64,000 bases of DNA, taken from assembly GCF_032594355.1 (NCBI RefSeq), contig NZ_CP131061.1:806001-870000 (forward strand), read 5' to 3'. The position numbers and the translations under genes are program-made. The notes below the pieces were generated by a model, which worked only from the letters and a program-made list of their open reading frames with translations, searched no databases and was not told the DNA's origin. The DNA is from Methanolapillus ohkumae (GTDB lineage Archaea; Halobacteriota; Methanosarcinia; Methanosarcinales; Methanosarcinaceae). Shown one piece after another: positions 33,889 through 43,490 of this stretch; positions within the stretch are counted from its first letter, which is position 1; each line of letters starts with the position of its first letter.

Positions 33889-34430
33889 AATTATAAACTC
33901 CTGTAAAAAGATTAAAATATTGCAAAAAAATATAAAATATTCAAAATGACTTCATTAAAAAACATGAAGATTCTGATCTGTAAAATGAGATATTGCAGAC
34001 AACCTACATTTTAAATGAAATATTATAAATAATTAATGTCAACCCTTTAAATATATATTAGTTGACAAATAATATTTTTCCGAAACGGCTGTTTATGGAT
34101 TGAAAACGGCTGGTTGCTGTTTTTATTGAATAAGCGCAAAATAAAAATAAATATAAAAATGAGAAGCAAGTGCGGCAAATTCATAAATTGAATGAGAAGT
34201 CCATCCACTGTTTTTGTTGACAAATTAAAAAATCGATGCCGTAACGCGCGCGGCGGCAGTACAAAATAAAAATGAGAGATAGGTGCGGAAAAATCCATAA
34301 ATATGAATTAGAAGTCAATCTGCCGTTTTTGCTGATAAAATAAAAAATCGTTGCCGTAACGTGCGCGGCGGCAACGCAATATAAAAATGAGACGCTTCTT
34401 TTCTTTTATTCTTTTTACATTTATTTTGGT
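33889..34430. repeat. Spacer with two imperfect ~125-bp repeats
   Basis: 34130-34258 and 34259-34390 are diverged copies: each has ATAAAAATGAGA, a GTGCGG segment, CATAAAT, a TGTTTTTG/CGTTTTTG stretch and ends in the GC-rich palindrome (34237-34258 and 34352-34373, TGCCGTAACGCGCGCGGCGG). No gene is credible here; a short minus-strand frame translates the repeats. Confidence 0.75.
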
Positions 34431-35345
34431 TTATTGCACCGTTTCTCTTTCTTTTGGGGATGAAGACGGAAATTCATAAATTGTTTTTCCGGTCAAAACC
34501 ATATAAGCCCGGGTTCCCCAGACCGCGACGAGCGCCACTAAAAAGACGGTCAGAACCAGAATAATCACTTCGGCGACATACAAACCGAAACTGCCGAGCA
34601 GCCAAGTCATCACGTAAAGCAAAATGAGCATGAGAACGCTGACAAAAATGCTGATGAGGGTGACCGCCAAAATAAACCACATGACTGAAATGGCGTTTTC
34701 TTTCAGAAGATGATATGATTTTTTAAAACCGGCGATGGTTTTCATGTTGTCGATAACAATTGCGTATTCCGCAAAATAAATGACAAACGACAGCAGAATG
34801 TAGTAAATGGTTGCGAGAATCGTGCCGGCGTAATAGTAGATTGATGCGTTACTGAGCGTGGTCATCATCATTTCCGGAGTTCCGAAAACCATCATCGGGT
34901 CGGTCCCTGCTTTGTAAAATTCATACAAAAGCGGCAAGTAAAAAACAAGCGCCAGTAAACTTAAAAATGTGGAAATTAAAGACGCTAAAAAGATCCGGAA
35001 AAAATATTTTTTGCCGTAGCCCCATAGGTTTCCTGATTTTGTTTTCCCGGTTTCGACTGCTTCTTTGGAAAGACCGATGGCGCCGGCCATAAAAAAACTG
35101 TAGACCAACAAAAGCAGAAGGATGAATAGAATAAAAACGCCTGTAAATGCCCAATAGTTATAGGTGATGTTTCCGCTGCCGATATTTGCAAAATCCGCAT
35201 AAATAAAATAACCGACGACAACTCCGTAAATCATGCTTAAGATGAATATAAAAATCATCATCAAAAGAGGTGGCATGCTGATTGATAAATTGCTTTTAAA
35301 ATTAAAATAGCCTTTTTCAAGGGTTTCTTGCAAACTTTCCGTCAT
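34431..35345 (-). CDS. Multi-pass membrane protein, paralogue 3 of 4
   Basis: 304 residues with the same pattern as paralogues 1, 2 and 4: LEKGYFNFKSNLSISMPPLL, FFMAGAIGLSKEAVETGKTK, LWGYGKKYFFRIFLA, FAEYAIVIDNMKTIAGFKKS and GTRAYMVLTGKTIYEF. Hydrophobic helices dominate; the gene lacks the repeat tail of paralogue 2. It starts from ATG after GGAGAATTTCAGATT. Function unknown. Confidence 0.8.
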   Translation of the reverse strand: MTESLQETLEKGYFNFKSNLSISMPPLLMMIFIFILSMIYGVVVGYFIYADFANIGSGNITYNYWAFTGVFILFILLLLLVYSFFMAGAIGLSKEAVETGKTKSGNLWGYGKKYFFRIFLASLISTFLSLLALVFYLPLLYEFYKAGTDPMMVFGTPEMMMTTLSNASIYYYAGTILATIYYILLSFVIYFAEYAIVIDNMKTIAGFKKSYHLLKENAISVMWFILAVTLISIFVSVLMLILLYVMTWLLGSFGLYVAEVIILVLTVFLVALVAVWGTRAYMVLTGKTIYEFPSSSPKERETVQ

Positions 35346-35593
35346 AATCTGAAATTCTCCTTTTTCTCTTTTTTTTCAATTCATGCTTTAAGATTAAAAT
35401 TATATCGTGATAAATATATAAATAATTAATCTAAAAAGTTGCTTAAAATGAAAAGTCAAAATGAAACGATAACCGAAAAAAAAATAGAAAAGATAACAGA
35501 AAAGATACAAAAAATAGAAAAGATAACAGAAAAGATACAAAAAATAGAAAACAGGAAACCTTGTATGATTTCCGGTTTTTAATTTTTATAATT
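35346..35593. other. Spacer with 30-bp A-rich repeats
   Basis: AAAAATAGAAAAGATAACAG-type units repeat two to three times at about 35485-35550. It includes the promoter region of paralogue 3. No gene seen. Confidence 0.6.
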
Positions 35594-36532
35594 TTAGTAA
35601 GAAAGCAAGTCTTCTTCTTTGTAAACCGGTTGCTCGGTCAGGATTATGTATCTTCGGACGGACCAAATCGCGGTCAGTGTAATGATAAAAATATCAAAGA
35701 TAAAAGATATCAGAGTCCAGATAATTTTCAAGAATGGCGCCAGTGAAAAAATGGGGGCTATAAAATAAGAACACCAGGTGAAGGCGATGGTGATGAAAAA
35801 TATAAGAAGGATAAATATGGCAATATCGATTGCTTTTGCTTTGAATAACACATAAGATTTTTTGATGCCGGCCATGACCGATAAATCGTCAATGACAATC
35901 GCGTAAATCGGGAAATAGAAGAAAAACGAATAGATCAACAAATAAGCCAGCATTAAGAAAAATCCGAGAACAAATAAAACCGCCGAACTGTTTAACGCCG
36001 TTAAAATGATTTGCGTAAGGGCTTCGCTGTTTCCGACGGACGCTTGGTTCACCGCATCCAAAAGCATCTGAGAGGTGATACCGGTGTTGAGCAATTGGTA
36101 AACGGCCGGAAGAATGAAAATAAGAGACAAGAGTTGGAAGAACGACAGAAGGATGGTCGCGCCAAAGACACGCACACAGAATTTGTTCCCGTAAGAAATC
36201 AAGGTTTCAAATGTTGTTTTTCCGAAAACTTCCACTTCTTTGCACATGCCGATTAAACCGGCGGATAAGTAGGAAGAGAGAAACGTGATTAAAACAAGCA
36301 AAACAATGAATAAAATGATGGCCGACACGATTGATGCGGTTGAAATAGACGGCATCGCCGGTGACGGGTTTGTCAAAAACGCGGTTCCGAAAAAGAGGAA
36401 AAGGCCGCCGGCAACAACAAATACAAAAATGATCGCAACCAAATATGAAAAAATAGGCGACAGGCATAAAATCGGATTTTTAAAGAAATGAGACAATCCG
36501 GAAGATAACGTTTCCAATACATTTTCAGTCAT
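35594..36532 (-). CDS. Multi-pass membrane protein, paralogue 4 of 4
   Basis: 312 residues. Family landmarks: LSSGLSHFFKNPILCLSPIF, SSYLSAGLIGMCKEVEVFGK, ISYGNKFCVRVFGA, FYFPIYAIVIDDLSVMAGIK and SVRRYIILTEQPVY. The first half of the loop region differs most from the other copies. A basic-aromatic C-terminus (KEEDLLSY) ends the chain. Function unknown. Preceded by AAAAGGGGATACAAATG. Confidence 0.8.
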   Translation of the reverse strand: MTENVLETLSSGLSHFFKNPILCLSPIFSYLVAIIFVFVVAGGLFLFFGTAFLTNPSPAMPSISTASIVSAIILFIVLLVLITFLSSYLSAGLIGMCKEVEVFGKTTFETLISYGNKFCVRVFGATILLSFFQLLSLIFILPAVYQLLNTGITSQMLLDAVNQASVGNSEALTQIILTALNSSAVLFVLGFFLMLAYLLIYSFFFYFPIYAIVIDDLSVMAGIKKSYVLFKAKAIDIAIFILLIFFITIAFTWCSYFIAPIFSLAPFLKIIWTLISFIFDIFIITLTAIWSVRRYIILTEQPVYKEEDLLSY

Positions 36533-37008
36533 TTGTATCCCCTTTTGAGCTTGATTATTTTGTTTTTATTTTTCTATTTGTTTTTATATTTGCTTTTATT
36601 TTTTTGTTTTTATGAAGACTTTTTTGATAAATAGAATACGTAGACCTATTTAATAATTTCTTAACTTAAAATTCCTCGCGGTGCTTTGGAATATTTCAAA
36701 GGGTGGGGACAATTTTTCATCAAAATTTACCTTTTCAGATGAGGCTCTAAGACTGAAAAGCCAAAAAAACGCAGCCATACCGGGTCCATAAGGTGTTACA
36801 AAATTTTAAAAATAAAAACAGTGTCCGGATTATTTGTTTTTTAAAAAGCCGGCCTTTCGGTTTTGTTAAAAAAGTTTAAAAATTTTTTGCCATAACGCGC
36901 GCGGACAGCACCACAATACAAACAAAAACAGTCAACAGAAAAACGCAGAAATTTAAAAATTAAAAAAAGATGGAAATCATTTAAAATGAAAAAACGAGGA
37001 AACCGGCA
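36533..37008. other. Spacer with two repeat elements
   Basis: 36668-36715 is the second copy of the hairpin-plus-GGGGACAA element. 36888-36910 is a diverged GC-rich repeat (TGCCATAACGCGCGCGG). The rest is AT-rich. No gene seen. Confidence 0.6.
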
Positions 37009-40000
37009 TCATTTTTTAGATGACGTCTTTCCTTTCGCTTTTCCTTTTGATTCGGCTTTTACGTCCGGCTCTTGTTTTGATTTTTCAATTGCTTGCTTTA
37101 AAAAGGCAGCCGTATGGCTTTTTTTGCTTTGAATGATCTCTTCCGGAGTTCCGGCCGCAATAATTTTTCCGCCACCGTCTCCGCCTTCCGGTCCTAAATC
37201 AATAACATAGTCGGCGCATTTGATCACATCTAAGTTGTGCTCAATCACAATCACCGTATTTCCCATATCGGTTAAATCGTTGAGGACCGAAATCAATTTT
37301 TTCACGTCATGGAAATGAAGGCCGGTTGTCGGTTCGTCCAATAAGTAAACTGTCCGTCCGGTTGCTTTTTTAGCCAACTCGCGCGTGAGCTTGATGCGCT
37401 GCGCTTCGCCGCCCGAAAGCGTGGTTGAACTTTGTCCCAATTTGATATAATCCAAACCGACTTGAGACAACGTTTCTAACTTGTCGTGAATAAACGGCAC
37501 TTTTTTGAAATGCTCCTGCGCTTCCGCAACCGTCATGTCTAAGACTTCCGCAATGGATTTTCCGTTGTACTTCACTTCCAATGTTTCCTTGTTGTAACGC
37601 GTTCCCTTGCACTCTTCGCATTCCACATACACGTCCGGCAAAAAGTTCATCTCGATTTTAATTAAACCATCCCCTTGACACGCTTCACAGCGCCCGCCTT
37701 TGACGTTGAACGAGAAACGGCCGGGCGCGTAACCGCGCACTTTCGCTTCTTTGGTTTCGGCATAAATATCCCGGATGCGATCGAAAATTTTGGTGTACGT
37801 CGCCGGATTTGAACGCGGCGTCTTTCCAATCGGGTCTTGGTCAATCACAATCACTTTGTCGACCGGCAAATCCAATTTCAAAGATTTGTATTCCCCGCTT
37901 TCCATTTTGGATTCATGTACTTCTTTCATCAGCGCCGGATACAAGGTGTCGTAAATCAGCGTTGATTTTCCGGACCCGGAAACCCCGGTGACTGCGGTGA
38001 GCGTTCCCATCGGAACGTCCAACGTCACGTTTTTGAGATTGTTTTCCGTACAGCCCGACAGCCGGATGAATGAATCCGACACCCGCCGCTCTTTGGGAAG
38101 TAGAATCCCTTCTTTTCCGGATAAATAAAGACCGGTGAGCGATTTTTGATCTTTTTCTATTTCCAGCGGTGTTCCGGCAAAAATCACATGCCCGCCCGTT
38201 ACCCCGGCGCCCGGGCCCATGTCAATGACAAAGTCGGCGTTTCGAATCGTATCTTCGTCATGCTCGACCACCACGAGTGTATTTCCAAGGTCGCGCAAAT
38301 GCTTTAATGTGTCAATCAATTTTTGATTATCGCGCTGGTGAAGCCCGATGGAGGGCTCGTCTAAAACATACAAAACGCCGGTCAAATTGGAACCGATTTG
38401 AGTCGCCAACCGGATGCGCTGCGCTTCGCCGCCGGAGAGTGTTCCTGCGTTTCTGAAAAGAGTTAAGTATCCGATTCCGACTTGTTCTAAAAAGTTTAGG
38501 CGTGCCCGTATTTCTTTTAAAATAAGTGACGCGATTTCCTTTTGTTTTTCGGAAAGCGGCAAGGTATTGAAATATTGGATCGCTTCGGCGACGGACAGCT
38601 TGGTCACGTCAATGATGTTGGATCCGCCGATTTTAACCGATAACGCTTTTTCATTCAGGCGGTCTCCGCCGCATTTTTGGCATTTGGAGACTTTCATGAA
38701 TTTTTCAAGTTCCTGGCGCCGGTAATCGGATTCCGTTTGCGCATACAGGCGGACGCATTGCGGTAAAATTCCTTCCCAGTAGTTGGTGGAAGTGTAGCTG
38801 ACATCGCCGCCACTCATGCTCATATCGAATTTTATTTTTTCATCCGAGCCGTGCATGAGGACATTGTATTGATTTTCTGAAAGTTCACAAATCGGCGTCA
38901 TCGGAGAAAATTTATAGTGCTTGGCCACCGCCGATAAATATTGCTGGCGGTAACCGTCAAGGAAATTACGGTAAACGGCGACGGCACCTTCTGCTAAACA
39001 TAAATTTTTATCGGGAATGAGGAGGTCTTCGTCAAATTCCATTTTTATGCCGAGGCCGTTACATTCAGGGCAGGCGCCGAATGGGCTGTTGAATGAAAAC
39101 ATTCGCGGCTGAAGTTCTTCAAAAGAGAGACCGCATTCAGGGCATGCCATCTTGGATGAATAAGTGACTTCAATGACAACATCTTCGGATTTGGATGTTT
39201 TCTTTCCTTTGCTTTTGCCGCCGTCTTCGTCGTCCAATCCGGCTCGGATTACCTTTTGGGACAAGCCTTTTGTTTCTTTTCCGTCTTTTCGAAAGGAATT
39301 GGCTTTTCCGTTGACATAAACAAGGCCGCCCGATTTTTCCGTTGCGCGTTCGCAGGCTTCTACCAGGCGGGAGCGTTCGTTTTCATCGTCCACATCAATC
39401 CGGTCGATGACGATGTCGATATCATGCATTTTGTAGCGTTCTAAGTCGATTTCGTCATCCGTCCGGTAGATGTCGCCGTTTACGCGGACTCGAGTAAAGC
39501 CTTCGGCACTCAAATCTTTAATCAGCTGTTGGTAAGTTCCTTTCTTTTTCCGGACAATCGGGGACAGGACCATGACAGTGCCTTCAAATTCGGAATAGAC
39601 CAAGTCCGCGATTTTTTCCGGGGATTGGGATTCGATTTTGAGGTGGTGTTCCGGGCAGTAAGGCGTGCCGATTCGGGCAAAAAGAAGACGGAAATAATCG
39701 TAAATTTCGGTGACGGTTCCGACCGTACTTCGCGGGTTTTTGGACGTTGTTTTTTGTTCAATGGAAATGGCCGGCGAGAGTCCTTCAATGCTGTCCACAT
39801 CAGGTTTATCCATGAGTCCCAGGAATTGACGGGCGTAGGAGGACAGAGATTCTACGTAGCGGCGTTGTCCTTCCGCGTAAATCGTGTCAAACGCCAGCGT
39901 TGATTTTCCGGAACCGGAAACGCCGGTAATGACCGTGAGGCGGTCCTTTGGAATCGTCACGGAAATATTTTTGAGATTGTGCTCGCGCGCACCTTTGATA

Positions 40001-40014
40001 ATGAGTTCTTTCAT
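37009..40014 (-). CDS. uvrA: Excinuclease ABC subunit A
   Basis: 1001 residues, a complete UvrA. Two ABC ATPase units are visible with Walker A GVSGSGKSTL (near residues 33 and 660), signature LSGGEAQRIRLA and LSGGEAQRIKLT, plus zinc modules CPECGLSFEE...CPECNGLG and CEACQGDGL...CEECKGTRYN. UvrA finds bulky DNA lesions and loads UvrB in nucleotide excision repair. uvrB and uvrC are not in the window. The system is bacterial in origin and found in some methanogens. A Ser/Lys-rich tail (KAESKGKAKGKTSSKK) ends the protein. A TATA-like TTATTTATAAAG sits just upstream (40055-40070). Confidence 0.98.
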   Translation of the reverse strand: MKELIIKGAREHNLKNISVTIPKDRLTVITGVSGSGKSTLAFDTIYAEGQRRYVESLSSYARQFLGLMDKPDVDSIEGLSPAISIEQKTTSKNPRSTVGTVTEIYDYFRLLFARIGTPYCPEHHLKIESQSPEKIADLVYSEFEGTVMVLSPIVRKKKGTYQQLIKDLSAEGFTRVRVNGDIYRTDDEIDLERYKMHDIDIVIDRIDVDDENERSRLVEACERATEKSGGLVYVNGKANSFRKDGKETKGLSQKVIRAGLDDEDGGKSKGKKTSKSEDVVIEVTYSSKMACPECGLSFEELQPRMFSFNSPFGACPECNGLGIKMEFDEDLLIPDKNLCLAEGAVAVYRNFLDGYRQQYLSAVAKHYKFSPMTPICELSENQYNVLMHGSDEKIKFDMSMSGGDVSYTSTNYWEGILPQCVRLYAQTESDYRRQELEKFMKVSKCQKCGGDRLNEKALSVKIGGSNIIDVTKLSVAEAIQYFNTLPLSEKQKEIASLILKEIRARLNFLEQVGIGYLTLFRNAGTLSGGEAQRIRLATQIGSNLTGVLYVLDEPSIGLHQRDNQKLIDTLKHLRDLGNTLVVVEHDEDTIRNADFVIDMGPGAGVTGGHVIFAGTPLEIEKDQKSLTGLYLSGKEGILLPKERRVSDSFIRLSGCTENNLKNVTLDVPMGTLTAVTGVSGSGKSTLIYDTLYPALMKEVHESKMESGEYKSLKLDLPVDKVIVIDQDPIGKTPRSNPATYTKIFDRIRDIYAETKEAKVRGYAPGRFSFNVKGGRCEACQGDGLIKIEMNFLPDVYVECEECKGTRYNKETLEVKYNGKSIAEVLDMTVAEAQEHFKKVPFIHDKLETLSQVGLDYIKLGQSSTTLSGGEAQRIKLTRELAKKATGRTVYLLDEPTTGLHFHDVKKLISVLNDLTDMGNTVIVIEHNLDVIKCADYVIDLGPEGGDGGGKIIAAGTPEEIIQSKKSHTAAFLKQAIEKSKQEPDVKAESKGKAKGKTSSKK

Positions 40015-40262
40015 AAAGGATCAAAAGAGATTCGTCGAATCTTGATTTAGTTAAAATATTATTTATAAAGATGAACGTTTGAATTCACATAAAGGATAAA
40101 AAGGTAATTATTGCGGGGTGAAATTATTCGCCGCCTGCAGAATTATGGTAAAAATAGACGGAGGACGACAATATATCCCGCAACAAAAAATGAGATGTTG
40201 CTTTTTTTGATTTTTTAAAAGTACCTAAATGTGCGTGGCGGAAATATTTTGACAACAAAATA

Positions 40263-40350
40263 ATGATTAAACCGCACCAAACAGAAAACAAGCAGCAATA
40301 AACCGCACCAAACAGAAAACAAGCAGCAATAAACCGCACCAAACAGAAAA
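40263..40350. repeat. Three 31-bp tandem repeats
   Basis: Three near-identical units containing AAACCGCACCAAACAGAAAA and CAAGCAGCAAT. They lie between the divergent-free ends of uvrA's promoter and cbiO's stop. The three-frame open translation on the minus strand is not credible protein. Confidence 0.9.
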
Positions 40351-40374
40351 CAACGACAAATTTTTATGTTTTGC

Positions 40375-41802
40375 TCATTCTTCAAATTCAAAATCCGGTT
40401 CATGGCAATTCTTTTTTTCTTTGCTCCCCGTATTTTCTTTTAGGACTCCTGCGCCGACGGCCACATCATTTTTGGAATTCAAATCAATCTCGGCCGCACT
40501 TTTTCCGACCGGATGAAAAGACAGGCGGATGCCGCTTTTTTGGATATATTCTCGGACACGCTTGGCGGTGTGTTCCACCATGCCACGGCTGGTTAAAATA
40601 ATACAACGGCTTCCGGTAAGCGCGTTGAGAATGGATTTGTCAATCACCCCGGAGTTACAAACCACTTCAATTCCTTCTTCTTCCGCGCGCTCTTTGCTTT
40701 TTTTGCCCATCGCGCCGATGAAATTAATATCGTATTCCTTTAAAATCCGGTCAAATTCTTCTTTGTCAAAACTGTCCATGTTGTACACGCAAATGTTTCC
40801 GGGTTTGAGCACACGGCGGTTAAGTTCGACAACGGCGGTTCCATCCTCGTTTTTACACAAGACACGGGAATTGACGGCTTCATAAATTCCATCTTGGGAA
40901 TATTTGCCGTACAAAACGCCCAGGTTCACGCATTCCCCGACCCGTGTGTCCGGGCCGACATAAACCCGCATGAGGTCGACCGGGTGAAGTGTTTGTACCA
41001 ATTCGGGAATGTCTTTGGGTCTTTTTCCGCCGGTCGCCAGCCAACGTTTTTCAAGTTCGTGATAAAAGTCTAAAATCACCGGATTTTTCAATGAAGAATT
41101 GCGCACTTGTTCTTCTTTTGAAAAAACGTCTTTGGGGGATCCTTCATCAATGAGTCGGCTGTTGGATAATAAAAAGACACGGTCGGACCATTTGTAAGCC
41201 AAATCCACATCATGGGTGGAAATGACAATTGTTTTTCCCAAATGGTTGAGTTCGTTTAAAATATCCAAAATTTCATCGGCGCCAACCGGATCCAAATTGG
41301 AAAGCGGCTCGTCCAGAATGATGACATCCGGATCCATTGCGAGAACGCCGGCAATTGCCACTCTTTTCTTTTGGCCGCCGCTGAGGTGATGGGGCGGTTT
41401 GTCTTTCAGACTTTGAAGCCCGAAATAATCCAACATCTTGTTGACGATTTTGTCGATTTCTTCTTTCTTATAATTCAAATTGGCCGGTCCAAAAGCGATA
41501 TCTTGGTAGACCGTCGGCGCAATGATTTGGTCATCTGAATTCTGAAACACAATCCCGACCCGTTTTCGAAGGTCTAAAAGACCCGCTGAGGAATAATTGA
41601 TTTCCCCGCCGCTAAGAAGCACTTTTCCTTTTTTGGGCTTGAGTGTTCCGTTGAGGAGTAAAAACAAAGTAGATTTTCCCGATCCGTTTTTTCCGACAAA
41701 AGATACTTTTTCTCCCCTCGGAATTTGAATGGAAACGTCTTCTATCGCTTTTGTCCCGTCCGGATAGCTGTATTCCAAGTTTTGTGTTTCTAAAATAATC
41801 AT
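40375..41802 (-). CDS. cbiO: Cobalt/nickel ECF transporter ATPase CbiO with C-terminal extension
   Basis: 475 residues. The ATPase domain (1 to about 240) has Walker A FVGKNGSGKSTLF, Q-loop FQNSDDQIIAPTVYQDIAFG, signature HHLSGGQKKRVAIAGVLAMD and Walker B DVIILDEPLSNLDP. It is close to CbiO/EcfA. About 200 residues follow that are not part of the usual ATPase: VDLMRVYVGPDTRVGECVNL, VVELNRRVLKPGNICVYNMD and SRCIILTSRGMVEHTAKRVR. A similar extension occurs in other methanogen CbiO proteins and may be regulatory. Encoded 106 nt downstream of cbiQ. Confidence 0.9.
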   Translation of the reverse strand: MIILETQNLEYSYPDGTKAIEDVSIQIPRGEKVSFVGKNGSGKSTLFLLLNGTLKPKKGKVLLSGGEINYSSAGLLDLRKRVGIVFQNSDDQIIAPTVYQDIAFGPANLNYKKEEIDKIVNKMLDYFGLQSLKDKPPHHLSGGQKKRVAIAGVLAMDPDVIILDEPLSNLDPVGADEILDILNELNHLGKTIVISTHDVDLAYKWSDRVFLLSNSRLIDEGSPKDVFSKEEQVRNSSLKNPVILDFYHELEKRWLATGGKRPKDIPELVQTLHPVDLMRVYVGPDTRVGECVNLGVLYGKYSQDGIYEAVNSRVLCKNEDGTAVVELNRRVLKPGNICVYNMDSFDKEEFDRILKEYDINFIGAMGKKSKERAEEEGIEVVCNSGVIDKSILNALTGSRCIILTSRGMVEHTAKRVREYIQKSGIRLSFHPVGKSAAEIDLNSKNDVAVGAGVLKENTGSKEKKNCHEPDFEFEE

Positions 41803-41908
41803 ACAATAATTCCCTCAATACTTAATTTTTAAAATACTTCATCTCTCTTCCGCACTTTCACTTTTATCAGTACTTTTCCCTTTCATCGCTTTTATCGTAC
41901 TTTAATGA

Positions 41909-42697
41909 TTAAAAAACCTGAAGCCCCCGCGTGTAAATAAAAATGGCAACCGTCGTTCCCAAAAATAAAGCAGATGCGGTTATATCCATCGGTTTGATTT
42001 TGTATTTGGTGGAATAAAACGGCAGTTTTCCGGTGTAGCACCTGGAATTCATGGACAAGAAGAGTTTGTCGCCTTGTTCAATCGTTTGAACAAAAAGGCT
42101 GCCGGCCAGCATTCCAAAAGATCGGATGCTGTTTTTAAGTCCTTTGTACCCAAACCTCATTTTTTGAGAGGATTGAATGTTGACCGCCGTTTCCAAAAAA
42201 ACGAAAATATAGCGGTAAATCAGCATGGAGAGTTCTATAAAGATGTCCAAAAAGGAAATCCGTTTGAAATAAGAAAACATTTCAAGCATGGGTGTCGTCA
42301 TGGATAAAAAGAAAATGCAAGCCAGACCGCTGATGGTCCGCATAAAAACCAACAATGCTAAATTGGCGCTTCCGGCTGTTATGGAAATGACCCACCCGAA
42401 AATTGTGACCGACCAGAGCGTTTCGCTGCCGTCTCCGGTGGAAAAGAAAAGTAAAATTGCGCAACTGATAAAGGAAAAGCCCAATAGCGCCACAAATAAT
42501 TTGGAATAAAAGGAAGCCGGCACTTTTCCAAAAACAAGTGTTGTAAAGATCATACAAATCGCGATGAAAAGCGGCACAATAGGGGAGTCGGCCAAAAGCC
42601 CGGCCAAAAGTCCGAACAGTACCAAAAACAACTTCAATGTCGTGTTTTTGTACCGGAGCGGACTCATCAGCGCAATGTCATCCAAATTAATTCCCAT
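41909..42697 (-). CDS. cbiQ: ECF transporter transmembrane protein CbiQ
   Basis: 262 residues, five to six helices. Typical CbiQ features: N-terminal LDDIALMSPLRYKNTTLKLF, IELSMLIYRYIFVFLETAVN, and coupling-helix stretches MRFGYKGLKNSIRSFGML and ALFVQTIEQGDKLFLSMNSR-like sequence (GSLFVQTIEQGDKLFLSMNS). It is the membrane scaffold that joins CbiO to a substrate-binding component. No cbiM or cbiN gene is found upstream; the 1.4 kb there holds repeats only. Cobalt is needed for the corrinoids of methanogenesis, so the substrate component must be elsewhere. Confidence 0.9.
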   Translation of the reverse strand: MGINLDDIALMSPLRYKNTTLKLFLVLFGLLAGLLADSPIVPLFIAICMIFTTLVFGKVPASFYSKLFVALLGFSFISCAILLFFSTGDGSETLWSVTIFGWVISITAGSANLALLVFMRTISGLACIFFLSMTTPMLEMFSYFKRISFLDIFIELSMLIYRYIFVFLETAVNIQSSQKMRFGYKGLKNSIRSFGMLAGSLFVQTIEQGDKLFLSMNSRCYTGKLPFYSTKYKIKPMDITASALFLGTTVAIFIYTRGLQVF

Positions 42698-42972
42698 ACG
42701 TTTTCACCGCATTTACGAACGAAATCAGAAAAAGAAGATCCGGAAAAATAAAAGACGAACCTACAAAATCATAAACTCATTGATAAAAAAGAAGCTTTTG
42801 ATTGTATTAAAACTTGATGACATGAATAAGATATCCGGCACATAAAAATAAAAAGGGACGAATGAAATTGAAAAAACAAAATCAATTAAATTGAGTTAAA
42901 AATCAGGAAAAGCAATTATCTTTTTTTGTATTTTTTGTATATTTCATCCAAAAGAACGATTATAATTCTAAT
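42698..42972. other. Spacer upstream of cbiQ
   Basis: AT-rich promoter region of the cbiQO genes; no gene seen and no cobalamin-riboswitch pattern that I recognise. Confidence 0.4.
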
Positions 42973-43055
42973 TCAAGCAAACCCGCCCGAAAATTCGAGA
43001 TGCTTTGCATCTCGAATTTCTCGGATGAATTATTGTGAATAGATGTGTTGATGAA
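42973..43055. repeat. Dispersed palindromic element, copy C
   Basis: Core palindrome 42993-43017 with the same 11-bp arms as copy A, preceded by AAGCAAACCCGCCCGAAA (copy A has AAGCAAACCCTCCCGAAA) and followed by TTCTCGGATGAATTATTG and ATAGATGTGTTGATG. Confidence 0.85.
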
Positions 43056-43064
43056 ACCTGAAAG

Positions 43065-43435
43065 GCAGCAAACCGTAAGTTTGTAAGCAGGTGCAGCAAA
43101 CCCTAAATTTGTAAACAGATGCAGCAAACCGTAAGTTTGTAAACAGATGCAGCAAACCGTAAGTTTGTAAACAGATGCAGCAAACCGTAAGTTTGTAAAC
43201 AGATGCAGCAAACCGTAAGTTTGTAAGCAGGTGCAGCAAACCGTAAATTTGTAAACAGATGCAGCAAACCGTAAATTTGTAAACAGATGCAGCAAACCGT
43301 AAATTCGTAAACAGATGCAGCAAATCGTAAATTTGTAAACAGATGCAGCAAACCGTAAATTTGTAAACAGATGCAGCAAACCGTAAATTCGTAAACAGAT
43401 GCAGCAAACCGTAAATTCGTAAACTGAAAGGCGGC
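43065..43435. repeat. About thirteen 28-bp tandem repeats
   Basis: Units contain GCAGCAAACCGTAAATTTG and TAAACAGAT with a few substitutions (AAGTTTG, AAATTCG, GCAGGT). Because 28 is not a multiple of 3, the array cycles through all frames, and its minus strand has no stop codon in any of them. This makes three long but false open frames. Not CRISPR: there are no unique spacers. Confidence 0.93.
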
Positions 43436-43490
43436 AATTTTTAAAATAATAAAAAGTCATTTCTTCGTTTTTGTTGATTTCTTAAAGAAA

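Noticed and set aside
34047..34298. 83-codon minus-strand frame upstream of paralogue 3
   Set aside because: It lies across the imperfect 125-bp repeats and their GC-rich palindromes.
43065..43435. Possible CRISPR array
   Set aside because: Units are contiguous 28-bp tandem copies without unique spacers, and no cas genes are nearby.
42960..43460. Long minus-strand open frames rich in Cys/Leu/Phe (up to 166 codons)
   Set aside because: They translate the 28-bp tandem array in three different frames; identical repeats in every frame, no ribosome site, no homology pattern.
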